Shown: positions 26,063-36,429 of the stretch, piece after piece
Numbering within the stretch: the stretch's first letter is position 1
Layout: each line of letters begins with the position of its first letter
Source of the DNA: Streptomyces sp. S.PNR 29
GTDB taxonomy: Bacteria > Actinomycetota > Actinomycetes > Streptomycetales > Streptomycetaceae
Reading direction: 5' to 3'
DNA length: 64,000 nucleotides
NCBI RefSeq assembly: GCF_030386795.1
Contig: NZ_JANUQM010000006.1
Span: forward strand, 2,601-66,600
Position numbers and translations under genes: made by a program
The notes under the pieces: generated by a model
Told to the model about the DNA's origin: nothing
What the model saw: only the letters and a program-made list of their open reading frames with translations
Databases searched by the model: none

Positions 26063-26294
26063 CCCGGTTCTGACCCGGCCTGTTTCCCACAGGCCTTGGG
26101 CGCCGGCCCTGCGACCTGCCTGAGTTCAACGGCCTGTAGAACCGGGACCTCCGTCGAACGCCACCGGCATGCAGGGTAATTTACGTCGGTGGCCGGGACT
26201 GCCCCGGCCATGCTCCATGCGGCCCTGGGCATGCGCATCGGCAACGTCGCCGGATGTCGCGAATGGCAGAGATTAGCGAGAAGCGAGCTGACGT

Positions 26295-27290
26295 ATGGAC
26301 ACATTCCGGATTCCGGACCTCTACATACCCGTACCGGCAGCGCTCAATCCGGAACTCCAAGAGGCGACGGCGGCCACGGAGGCCTGGCTGGACGAGTTCG
26401 GTCTGGTGCCCACCGAGGAGACACGTCGACATGTACAGCGCACTCGTGTGGACCGGCTCACCGCCTGGCTGTGCCCGAACGCCTCACGGGAGGCGTTGAC
26501 GCTGATCACCCAGTGGAACGCATGGCTGTTCCAGTTGGACGACCAGTTCGACGACGACCCGGTGCGCGGTTACCAGCCCGAGCGCTGGCGGGAGGCGTTC
26601 GGGCCGTTGTTCGCCGTCTTCGACGGATCCGTCTCGGCTGGGCGACTGGCGAGTTCCCTGGCCGATCTGTGGCGCCGTACGAAGGCCGTCCGCTCTTCCG
26701 CGTGGCAGCGAAGATTCGTCCCGCACCTGTTGTGGTATTTCGACAGCTACCGGGCCGAGATGATGCATCGGGAGCAAGGGCGCGTGCCCGGCTTGCAGCA
26801 GTATCTCGCCCACCGCCGCGCCTCGTTCGCATTCGACGCCGTCCTCGATCTGATGGAGATCGGTACCGGTGTGGACCTGTCCGACGAACTGCATGCTCAC
26901 CCGGCCTTCGCGGACATGCGAGAGGCCGTGATCTACGCGAATGCCTGCATCAACGATCTCTATTCGCTGCCCAAAGAACTCGCGCACGACTACGCGTTCA
27001 ACGCCGTGACGGTGATCTGCCATCATCACCGGTGCAGCCTCCAGGAGGCGGTGGAGCGAGTGGCCGTGATGCAGGCCGGATACGTCGAGCGCATCATCGA
27101 TCTCGAGCAGGTCCTGCCCGGGCGGCTGACGCGTTCCGGCCTCGCCGACGACCTCGTCGAGGACGCGCTGCGCTGCGTCAGGGACTTCCACGCGCTCACC
27201 GCCGGGAACGTCGCCTGGTCGAAGGAGACGGGGCGCTATGCGGAGATAGAGGCCGAACCGACCTATCTGGCGGACCTGTTCATTCCGTAG
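26295..27290 (+). CDS. Class I terpene cyclase
   Basis: 331 residues, the normal length of a bacterial sesqui- or diterpene cyclase. All functional motifs are present: the aspartate-rich DDQFDD (82-87), the magnesium-binding triad NDLYSLPKE with Asn220, Ser224 and Glu228, a pyrophosphate-sensor Arg174 or Arg175 about 46 residues before the triad, and Arg314-Tyr315 near the C-terminus. It should ionise a prenyl diphosphate and cyclise it; the substrate (FPP or GGPP) and product cannot be read from the sequence. There is no methyltransferase, P450 or prenyl diphosphate synthase beside it, so it looks like an orphan terpene gene. The ribosome site before the ATG is weak. Confidence 0.9.
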   Translation: MDTFRIPDLYIPVPAALNPELQEATAATEAWLDEFGLVPTEETRRHVQRTRVDRLTAWLCPNASREALTLITQWNAWLFQLDDQFDDDPVRGYQPERWREAFGPLFAVFDGSVSAGRLASSLADLWRRTKAVRSSAWQRRFVPHLLWYFDSYRAEMMHREQGRVPGLQQYLAHRRASFAFDAVLDLMEIGTGVDLSDELHAHPAFADMREAVIYANACINDLYSLPKELAHDYAFNAVTVICHHHRCSLQEAVERVAVMQAGYVERIIDLEQVLPGRLTRSGLADDLVEDALRCVRDFHALTAGNVAWSKETGRYAEIEAEPTYLADLFIP

Positions 27291-27622
27291 GACCCTCGCA
27301 CCTCTCACCCCCTCGCCCAAGCGCACCGGAATCCGCGGCCGTGGCGCCACGGACGTCACCGTGCCGGACGCGCCGCTCCCAGGCGTCCGCCCTGGCGGGA
27401 AAATTCACGCACACCTCTTGACCACCTATACCTACCGGTCAGTACGCTCACGCCACCCTCGATTGACACCGGTGTCCTCCTCCCCGTGCGGCCCCGGCGA
27501 ACCGGCCCCTCGGCCCCCGCACGCCTGTAGGCACAGCTCCCGCACCCCGGGAAAACGCCCCAGCGCTGTCCCCTGTCAGAACGCGCCGTCGAGCGCTGTC
27601 CCGAACCCACGCGAGAGTCCCC
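27291..27622. other. 332-bp gap before the lipase gene
   Basis: Nothing coding is supported. A TTGACC hexamer at 27418-27423 could be the -35 element of a lipase promoter, but the matching -10 is unclear. GAGAG lies shortly before the GTG at 27623. Confidence 0.4.
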
Positions 27623-28315
27623 GTGAACAAAACCCTTGCCGGCGCGGCCGTCGCCACGGCCGGCGCCCTTCTCGCCGTGCAGGCGTCCGTTCCCGCCCAG
27701 GCGTCGAGCAGCTCCACCTTCGACCCGACGACAAGCAATCCCGTCCTTTTCGTGCACGGCTACACCGGTGACGCCAGCAACTGGAACACCATGGCCAACC
27801 GCTTCCTGACGGACGGCTGGCCATCCTCCCACCTCGACAAGTGGTCCTACGACTGGCGCCAGTCGAATGCCACGACCTCCCAGCAACTGTCCACCGAGGT
27901 CGACCGTCTGCTGGCGGCCACCGGCGCCACCGAGGTCGACATCGTCAGCCACTCCATGGGCGGTCTCTCCTCGCGCTACTACCTGAAGAACCTCGGCGGA
28001 ACCTCCAAGGTCGACGCATGGGTGTCCCTGGGAGGCCCCAACCACGGCACCGACAGCGCAAACAGCTGCTTCGACACCTCCTGCACCGAGATGCGTATCG
28101 GCTCAAGCTTCCTCGCCGATCTCAACTCCGGCGATGAGACGCCGGGCTCGCTCAGCTACGCGACCTGGCGCTCGCCCTGCGACACGGTGATCAACCCGGA
28201 CTCTTCCGTCTCCCTGTCCGGCGCGGCCAACACCCAGACCGCCTGCCTGAGCCACTCGGGCCTGCTCGTCGACGCAACGGTCTACGCCCAGACCCGGGAC
28301 GCGATCAACCACTGA
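27623..28315 (+). CDS. Secreted triacylglycerol lipase
   Basis: Extracellular lipase of 230 residues in the small actinobacterial lipase family (alpha/beta hydrolase). The signal peptide runs MNKTLAGAAVATAG ... AQA with likely cleavage near residue 27. The oxyanion-hole region reads NPVLFVHGYTG (~39-49) and the nucleophile elbow is SHSMGG (~112-117). GGPNHGT follows. Four cysteines in the second half (SCFDTSC, PCDT, ACLSHSG) probably form disulfides, in keeping with secretion. The catalytic His is likely the one in CLSHSG. It uses a GTG start. It hydrolyses fatty acyl esters and, being within 1 kb of core genes, need not belong to the lipid cluster. Confidence 0.9.
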   Translation: MNKTLAGAAVATAGALLAVQASVPAQASSSSTFDPTTSNPVLFVHGYTGDASNWNTMANRFLTDGWPSSHLDKWSYDWRQSNATTSQQLSTEVDRLLAATGATEVDIVSHSMGGLSSRYYLKNLGGTSKVDAWVSLGGPNHGTDSANSCFDTSCTEMRIGSSFLADLNSGDETPGSLSYATWRSPCDTVINPDSSVSLSGAANTQTACLSHSGLLVDATVYAQTRDAINH

Positions 28316-28329
28316 CCCTTCCCCGACCA

Positions 28330-28380
28330 GCCGGCAGAGGCCGCGGCTGCCATGGGCCGCTCACCGCGGCCTCTGCCGGC
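28330..28380. terminator. Bidirectional hairpin terminator
   Basis: Perfect 17-bp stem (28330-28346 with 28364-28380) and 17-base loop between the convergent lipase and radical SAM genes. Confidence 0.85.
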
Positions 28381-28413
28381 ACCCAGGTCACCCGATCAAG
28401 CGCCTCGCCCTCC

Positions 28414-30378
<1,965 letters not shown>

Positions 30379-30449
30379 CTCGCGAACCTTTGTGTGCTGA
30401 CAGGGGTGACCATCAAGACTAACGCGGCCGGACAGGTGCCCAGCACGCT

Positions 30450-31952
30450 TCAGGGCCACGCCCTGCGGTTGATCTCCGTCCAGGTCCCGGGCAGCTCCGC
30501 TTCGTCGGCCGCCGCCCGCTGTTCCTCACGCCCGTACAGCACCCCGTACGTGAACGTGCTCTCCCCCGCCGAGTGCGCCTGCCGTGCCAGTTCACGCAGG
30601 GCCTGGCGGGTCATCACGCTGTCCTGATGATCGCCGAGCAGCCCTTGGAGATCCTTCATCGCCTTCGCCAGCCCGATCGCGGGCCGGCCCATGACGTCGA
30701 CGGCCGACTCCGCCGCGTACCGCGTGCGCTTGGCCTTCTTCCGGGCCTCGTGCAGCGCGAGGTCCCGCTCGCCTCCCGCCGACCGGGCGAGGGCCTGCTC
30801 GACCAGCCCGGCAAGCCTCCCGAAGTCCTTCCGTACGGCCTTGGCGATCACCGCCTCCGGCTTTCCCGAGGCCGCCTTCAGCAACGGCGGGTCGGTGATC
30901 AGGGCGTCCAGCGCGTTCAGCAGCTCCAGGTACCGTGCGCCGTCCAGTACGGCGATCAGCCGGCGCCGGGACCCACCGCGCCGGGCCTGCGACCAGGTGC
31001 GCAGGCGGGTGCGGACGGGGCCGACGACCAGCGCACGCGGCAGGGCGTCCACGGCCGCCGTCAGCCGCTCGGTGAGCACCTCCTGGTCCCGGTCGACGCC
31101 GAGCTCGCCCGCCAGCCACTTCAGCTCCTCGCCGACCGGATCGGTCACGGCGCGGTCGAGGACCCGGTCGTACGAGCGGAAGACGCTGCGCAGGCGGCGG
31201 GTGGCGACGCGCATCCGGTGCACGGAGTCGTACACGTCCTGGCGAACGGCGGGGTCGAGCTCGACGAGCGCGTCCCGCTGCGCGCGCACGTACGCGAGGA
31301 CGTGATCGCCGGCGGTGACGGCCTCCCGCGCTGCCCGGCTCTTCCGCCTCTTCTTCGGTGCCGTCTCCTCCAGGGCCCTGGCCAGCTTCGACGAGGACGC
31401 GGACGGCTGTACGCCCGCCTTGCGCAGCCGCTTCTCCACCTTGTCCAGGAACACCGGGTCACCGCCGTCGGCGAGCTCCACCTCTATCTCGGTCCACTCG
31501 GCGGCGCCTCCCTTCCCCGTCAGGCGTTCGGCGCGTACGGCGTCGACACTGACCTCGGCGAGCAGACGGCCGTCGGCGTCGACGAGGTGGCGTACGTCCC
31601 TGTCGGAGACGAGGCGGACGACGGGCAGCAGCTCACCGTCGCGCACGCGGGAGCGGACGAGGCCGGCGAGGGGGCGGGGGACGGTGTCGGCCAGCGGGGC
31701 GTGGATCTCGTCCCGGACTCCCGGGGCGACCGGGAACTTCAGGTGCCAGCCGGCGTCGGAGCCGCCGGTGCGGCGGCGCAGGGTGACCTTCGAGGCGGCG
31801 AGGCGTTCGTCGGCGGTGTCGTAATAGGTGGCGTCCAGGTGGGCGACGCCCTTGTCGATGACAGCCGCGACCCCGGCGACGCCGGTCAGGTCGGGCAGCC
31901 CACTCTCGTCGGACTCGTACTTGCGCTCGATCTCGCGTTTGATGTCCGCCAT
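30450..31952 (-). CDS. CYTH-CHAD domain protein
   Basis: 500 residues. The N-terminal CYTH domain (~1-200) begins with EIERKYE, the ExExK signature of inorganic triphosphatases, and forms a beta-tunnel that binds triphosphate. The C-terminal CHAD domain (~215-490) is alpha-helical with conserved His/Arg/Lys (VHRMRVATRRLRSVF, HEARKKAKRTRYAAE) that binds polyphosphate. The pair is expected to act on or sense inorganic polyphosphate or triphosphate. Its stop lies 71 bp before the radical SAM gene on the same strand. A -10-like TAGATT sits six bases before the ATG, which suggests a leaderless transcript. Confidence 0.92.
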   Translation of the reverse strand: MADIKREIERKYESDESGLPDLTGVAGVAAVIDKGVAHLDATYYDTADERLAASKVTLRRRTGGSDAGWHLKFPVAPGVRDEIHAPLADTVPRPLAGLVRSRVRDGELLPVVRLVSDRDVRHLVDADGRLLAEVSVDAVRAERLTGKGGAAEWTEIEVELADGGDPVFLDKVEKRLRKAGVQPSASSSKLARALEETAPKKRRKSRAAREAVTAGDHVLAYVRAQRDALVELDPAVRQDVYDSVHRMRVATRRLRSVFRSYDRVLDRAVTDPVGEELKWLAGELGVDRDQEVLTERLTAAVDALPRALVVGPVRTRLRTWSQARRGGSRRRLIAVLDGARYLELLNALDALITDPPLLKAASGKPEAVIAKAVRKDFGRLAGLVEQALARSAGGERDLALHEARKKAKRTRYAAESAVDVMGRPAIGLAKAMKDLQGLLGDHQDSVMTRQALRELARQAHSAGESTFTYGVLYGREEQRAAADEAELPGTWTEINRRAWP

Positions 31953-31958
31953 GGGCCG

Positions 31959-31964
31959 AATCTA
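31959..31964 (-). promoter_or_regulatory. -10 element, leaderless CYTH-CHAD promoter
   Basis: TAGATT on the minus strand, six bases before the ATG at 31952, matches the TANNNT -10 consensus and would start transcription at or next to the initiation codon. No clear -35 is visible. Confidence 0.35.
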
Positions 31965-32041
31965 GTGCGGCCTGCGGCGGCGCGGCAGGGGGCGACGCCA
32001 ACGCGCACCCCCGCCGAGCCCGGCACAGCGCCTCGCAGCGG

Positions 32042-33241
32042 TCACGCCGACATGGGCCTCTGCACCGTGATCGACTGCAACAGCCCCACCGCCACCCACA
32101 CCGCGAACATCGACGAGCCGCCGTACGACACGAACGGCAGCGGCAGACCGGTGACCGGCATGATGCCCAGCGTCATCCCGATGTTCTCGAAGGTCTGGAA
32201 GGCGAGCCAGGCGACGATCCCGGCGGCCACGATCGTGCCGTACAGGTCGGTCGTCTCGCGGGCGATGCGGCAGGCGCGCCAGAGCACCACGCCCAGCAGC
32301 AGGATGATGAAACCGGCGCCGAGGAACCCCAGCTCCTCCCCGGCGACCGTGAACACGAAGTCGGTCTGCTGCTCGGGCACGAACTGGCCGGTCGTCTGCG
32401 AGCCGTGGAAGAGGCCGGCCCCGGTCAGGCCTCCCGACCCGATCGCGATCCGCGCCTGATTGGTGTTGTAGCCGACCCCGGCCGGATCCAGCTCCGGGTT
32501 CGCGAACGCCGCGAAGCGGTTGATCTGGTACTCGTCCAGCACCCCGAGCTGCCAGACGGTCACCGCCCCGATCGCCCCGGCACCGATCAGGCCGAGGACC
32601 CACCGGTTGGACGCGCCGGAGGCGAGCAGCACACCGAGCACGATGACGACCATCACCATGACCGACCCGAGGTCGGGCATGAGCATCACGATCAGCATCG
32701 GCACGGCGGCAAGCCCCAGCGCCTGCAGCACCGTCCGGTGGTCGGGGTACTGCTTGTCGCCCGCGTCGACCCGCGCCGCCAGCAGCATCGCCATCCCCAG
32801 GATGATCGTGATCTTCACGAACTCCGAGGGCTGCAGGGAGAAGCCGCCACCGAACACGATCCACGAGTGCGCGCCGTTGACCGTCGAGCCGAGCGGTGTG
32901 AGCACCAGCAGGATCAGGAGCACCGACACGCCGTACAGGATGGGCACGACCGTGCGCAGCGCGCGGTGGCCGAGCCAGATCGTGCCGATCATCAGGGCGA
33001 TACCGATGCCGGTGTTCATGACGTGCCGGATCAGGAAGTAGTACGGGTCGCCCTGGTTGATCTCGGTCCTGTTACGCGTGGCCGAGAAGACGAGCAGCGA
33101 GCCGACGATCGACAGCGCGATGGCGGACAGCAGCATCGGCCAGTCCATCCGGCGCGTCACCGAGTCGCGGGCGAACAGCCGCGCCCAGCCGGCGCGTTCG
33201 GGCCCGTACCCGGAGACCTGGAAGCTGTTCGCGCCCGTCAT
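32042..33241 (-). CDS. rodA: RodA peptidoglycan glycosyltransferase
   Basis: SEDS-family polytopic membrane enzyme of 399 residues with about ten helices. It polymerises lipid II glycan strands with its partner class B penicillin-binding protein. Family blocks are visible: FGGGFSLQPSEFVKI, MLMPDLGSVMVM, and the C-terminal TGLPLPFVSYGGSSM. The start is the ATG at 33241, which overlaps the stop of pbp2 as ATGA, so translation of the two is coupled in line with their joint action. The longer frame to 33280 lies inside pbp2. In Streptomyces this pair serves spore wall and aerial growth rather than vegetative tip extension. Confidence 0.95.
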   Translation of the reverse strand: MTGANSFQVSGYGPERAGWARLFARDSVTRRMDWPMLLSAIALSIVGSLLVFSATRNRTEINQGDPYYFLIRHVMNTGIGIALMIGTIWLGHRALRTVVPILYGVSVLLILLVLTPLGSTVNGAHSWIVFGGGFSLQPSEFVKITIILGMAMLLAARVDAGDKQYPDHRTVLQALGLAAVPMLIVMLMPDLGSVMVMVVIVLGVLLASGASNRWVLGLIGAGAIGAVTVWQLGVLDEYQINRFAAFANPELDPAGVGYNTNQARIAIGSGGLTGAGLFHGSQTTGQFVPEQQTDFVFTVAGEELGFLGAGFIILLLGVVLWRACRIARETTDLYGTIVAAGIVAWLAFQTFENIGMTLGIMPVTGLPLPFVSYGGSSMFAVWVAVGLLQSITVQRPMSA

Positions 33242-35508
33242 GTGAGCATCCTCCGGCTCCCCCTGCGGCCGTTCCTGCACCCCTTGCCGCGCCGCCGTCT
33301 GCGCGTGTCACGGTTCTCGGGCGACGGTGACGTCACGGTCGCCGGCTGCTGCTGGTCGTCCGGCGCGTTCTTGTCCTTCTTGGTGGCCTGCTGGTCCTTG
33401 GCCGGGTCCTTGGAGATCTTCGGCGCGGTGATGGTCCCGTCCGCCTTGACCTTCGGCAGGCTCTTCTCCGGCTCGGGCAGCAGTGCCCTCTTCTTGTCGA
33501 TCGCGCCGTCCTCGGAGACGCCGTACAGCGCGTTGTAGATCTTGCGGACGGCCGGCCCCGAGGCTCCGGAGCCCGTACCACCCTGGGAGATCGTCATGAC
33601 GACCGCGTAGTCCTTGGTGTACGTGGCGAACCATGAGGTCGTCTGCTTGCCGTAGACCTCCGCGGTACCGGTCTTGGCGTGCATCGGGATCTGGTTCTGC
33701 GGCCAGCCGCCGAACCGCCAGGCGGCCGTACCCCGGGTGGCCACGCCCGCGAGCGCCTGGTCCATCTCGTCCCGTGTCGCCTTGCTTATCGGCAGTCTGC
33801 CGTGCGACTTGGGCTCGATCTCGCTGACCTGCCGGCCGTCGGCACTGACGATGGCCTTGCCGACGGTCGGGGTGTACAGGGTGCCGCCGTTGGAGATGGC
33901 CGCGTAGATGGTGGCCATCTGGATCGGGGTGACGAGGGTGTCGCCCTGTCCGATGGAGTAGTTGATCTCGTCACCGGCGCGCATCTTGTTGCCCTCGAGG
34001 CAGTTCTCGTACGAGATCCTCTCCACGTACGAGCCGTCCTTCTTGCCCGTCTTGCACCAGGCGTCCTTGTTGGCCTCCCAGTACTTCTGCTTCCACTCGC
34101 GGTCGGGCACGCGGCCGGAGACCTCGTTGGGCAGGTCGATGCCGGTCTCCTTGCCGAGCCCGAACTGGTGGGCGGCCTTGTAGAAGTAGTCCTTGGGCTG
34201 GCCCTTCTTCGGGTTGATGCCGCCGTCCTTCTTCCACTCGTTGTGCGCGAGGCGGTAGTAGACGGTGTCGCAGGAGACCTCCAGGGCGCGGCCGAGGCTG
34301 ATCGCGCCGTGGCTCTGTGACTCGAAGTTCTTGAAGACCTGGCCACCGACCGAGTAGGCGCTGGAGCAGTCGTAGCCGCCGTTCCACTCGTACCCGGCCT
34401 GGACGGCGGCGGCCGAGGAGACCACCTTGAAGATCGAGCCGGGGGCTGCCTGACCCTGTATGGCCCTGTTGAGCAGCGGGTAGTTGGAGCTCTTCCCGGT
34501 GAGCCGCTTGTAGTCCTTGGCGGAGATGCCGCCGACCCAGGCGTTCGGGTCGTAGGTCGGGTTGGAAGCCATGGCGACGATGCGGCCGGTCTTGGCCTCC
34601 ATCACCACGACCGCGCCGGCGTCGGCCTTGTAGTTGGTACCCGTGTTCCGGTCGTGCTGCTTGCGGGCCTCCTTCATCGCCTCGTTGAGCTCGTACTCGG
34701 CGACGCGCTGGACGCGGGCGTCGATGCTGGTGACGAGGTTGGAGCCGGGCTGGGCGGGGTCGGCCTCGGCCTGGCCGATGACGCGGCCGAGGTTGTCGAC
34801 CTCGTAGCGGGTGACGCCGGCCTTGCCGCGCAGTTCCTTGTCGTACTGGCGCTCCAGGCCGGACCGGCCGACCTGGTCGGAGCGCAGGTACGGCGAGTCG
34901 GTGTCCTTGGCCTGCTGGATCTCCTGGTCCGTCACCGGGGAGAGGTAGCCCAGCACCTGCGCGGTGTTGGCCTTGCCGGGGCTCGGGTAGCGGCGCACGG
35001 CCTGCGGTTCGGCGGTGATGCCGGGGAAGTCCTCGGCCCGTTCGCGGATCTGGAGGGCCTGTTTGGGGGTTGCCTCGTCGGTGATGGGGATCGGCTGGTA
35101 CGGCGAGCCGTTCCAGCAGGGCTGGGGCGTCTTGGCGTCGCACAGCCGGACCTTCTCCATGACCTCCTTGGGCGTCATGCCCAGCACGCCGGCGAGCTTG
35201 GTGAGGACCGCCTTGCCGTCGTCCTGCATCTTCATCAGGTCGGTGCGCGAGGCGGAGACGACGAGCCGGGTCTCGTTGTCGGCGATCGGCACGCCGCGCG
35301 CGTCCAGGATCGAGCCGCGGACGGCGGGCTGGACGACCTGCTGGACGTGGTTGCCGGAGGCCTCCTTGGCGTACTCGTCGCCCTCGCGGATCTGCAGGTA
35401 CCACAGACGGCCGCCGAGGGTGCCGAGGAGGGAGAGGACGAGGACCTGGATGACGACGAGCCGGATCTGGACGCGTGGGGACCGTCCGGTCTCGGGGATG
35501 TTGGTCAC
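33238..35508 (-). CDS. pbp2: Class B penicillin-binding protein 2
   Basis: Transpeptidase that crosslinks peptidoglycan, 756 residues. An N-terminal transmembrane anchor (~14-35) is followed by the dimerisation domain (~55-260) and a transpeptidase domain (~295-670). The active site motifs are APGSIFK (SxxK), the SCD at EVSCDTVYY standing for SxN, and HAKTGTAE (KTG). The C-terminal ~80 residues are Lys/Asp/Pro/Gln-rich and end in an Arg-rich tail, probably disordered and cytoplasm-distal. It begins with a GTG; GGAGG lies eight bases upstream. A GT-rich low-complexity stretch separates it from mreD, so it may have its own promoter. It overlaps rodA by four bases. Confidence 0.95.
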   Translation of the reverse strand: MTNIPETGRSPRVQIRLVVIQVLVLSLLGTLGGRLWYLQIREGDEYAKEASGNHVQQVVQPAVRGSILDARGVPIADNETRLVVSASRTDLMKMQDDGKAVLTKLAGVLGMTPKEVMEKVRLCDAKTPQPCWNGSPYQPIPITDEATPKQALQIRERAEDFPGITAEPQAVRRYPSPGKANTAQVLGYLSPVTDQEIQQAKDTDSPYLRSDQVGRSGLERQYDKELRGKAGVTRYEVDNLGRVIGQAEADPAQPGSNLVTSIDARVQRVAEYELNEAMKEARKQHDRNTGTNYKADAGAVVVMEAKTGRIVAMASNPTYDPNAWVGGISAKDYKRLTGKSSNYPLLNRAIQGQAAPGSIFKVVSSAAAVQAGYEWNGGYDCSSAYSVGGQVFKNFESQSHGAISLGRALEVSCDTVYYRLAHNEWKKDGGINPKKGQPKDYFYKAAHQFGLGKETGIDLPNEVSGRVPDREWKQKYWEANKDAWCKTGKKDGSYVERISYENCLEGNKMRAGDEINYSIGQGDTLVTPIQMATIYAAISNGGTLYTPTVGKAIVSADGRQVSEIEPKSHGRLPISKATRDEMDQALAGVATRGTAAWRFGGWPQNQIPMHAKTGTAEVYGKQTTSWFATYTKDYAVVMTISQGGTGSGASGPAVRKIYNALYGVSEDGAIDKKRALLPEPEKSLPKVKADGTITAPKISKDPAKDQQATKKDKNAPDDQQQPATVTSPSPENRDTRRRRRGKGCRNGRRGSRRMLT

Positions 35509-35528
35509 TGCTGCTGCCTCCCCCTCTC

Positions 35529-35682
35529 AGTGCGCGTACGTGTGTGTGTGTACGAGGCTCGTGCGTGCGGCACGGGCGGGCACGGGACGCGCGTGGACGA
35601 GAGGTGCGTCGACCAGTCTCGTACGTACGCGTCGTGTGTGTACGTGCCGTGTGTGTGGGTGTCGTGTGTGTACGACTGGTGA
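35529..35682. repeat. GT-rich low-complexity stretch upstream of pbp2
   Basis: About 150 bp of interspersed GTGTGTG, CGTACG and TCGTGTGTGTACG words in the 236-bp mreD-pbp2 spacer. ACCAGTCTCGTAC (from ~35610) can pair with GTACGACTGGT (to ~35682), with a two-base bulge. Frames through it encode only Thr-His or Val-Cys repeats and are not credible genes. Confidence 0.6.
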
Positions 35683-35744
35683 ACGGCGGGCCCGCGGCGC
35701 AGGGTTCCTCCCGCTCTCACCCGTTCCGGTGAATTCCGCCGCGC

Positions 35745-36416
35745 TCACAGCCGCTTGACCCCCTTGATGCGCCCCGCCCGGGCCATCCGCGCCCGCGCCG
35801 CCTTCACCCGCAGCCCGCCCCGCTGACCGCCGATGCGCAGGCCCGTACCGCCGACGAGCCAGCCGGAGGAGATGTCGGTCGCCTTGGCCGAGGAGGTGGT
35901 CTCGGCGAGCGGGTCGTTCTCGGCGCGCCGGGCGAGGGCCATGATCCCGGGGACGACGAACGGGGCGAGCAGCAGGTCGTACAGGGCGGCCGTGAACAGC
36001 AGGCCGCCCAGGCCGACGTTGCGGGCGGCGGTGTCGCCGACGAGGGCGCCGACTCCGGCGTACAGCAGGGTGGAGCCGAGGGCGGCGGCGACCACCACGA
36101 CCATGGGGCCGGTGGCCGACTTCAGCCGGCCGTTGTCCGGCTTGGCGAGCCCGGCGAGGTAGCCGATGACGCAGAGCACCAGGGCGTAGCGGCCGGCGGC
36201 GTGGTCGGCGGGCGGGGCCAGGTCGGCCAGCAGCCCCGCGCCGAACCCGACGAGGGCGCCGCCGACATGGCCGTAGACCAGGGCGAGGCCGAGGACGGTG
36301 AGCAGCAGCAGGTCGGGGACGGCGCCGGGGAGGTGCAGGCGGGCGAGGATGCTCACCTGGATCACCAGGGCGAGGACGACCAGGGCCGAGGACAGCAGGA
36401 TCCGGTTGACGCGCAT
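35745..36416 (-). CDS. mreD: Rod shape-determining protein MreD
   Basis: Membrane protein of 223 residues with five or six helices in the first ~165 residues and a basic, Gly/Arg-rich cytoplasmic tail (RIGGQRGG ... RIKGVKRL) that is longer than in E. coli MreD. It links MreC with the RodA-PBP2 elongation machinery. The ATG lies 13 bp after the mreC stop, so the two genes are cotranscribed. The identification rests on the hydrophobic profile and the invariant mreB-mreC-mreD-pbp2-rodA order. Confidence 0.93.
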   Translation of the reverse strand: MRVNRILLSSALVVLALVIQVSILARLHLPGAVPDLLLLTVLGLALVYGHVGGALVGFGAGLLADLAPPADHAAGRYALVLCVIGYLAGLAKPDNGRLKSATGPMVVVVAAALGSTLLYAGVGALVGDTAARNVGLGGLLFTAALYDLLLAPFVVPGIMALARRAENDPLAETTSSAKATDISSGWLVGGTGLRIGGQRGGLRVKAARARMARAGRIKGVKRL

Positions 36417-36429
36417 GGGCTAACAGCTC

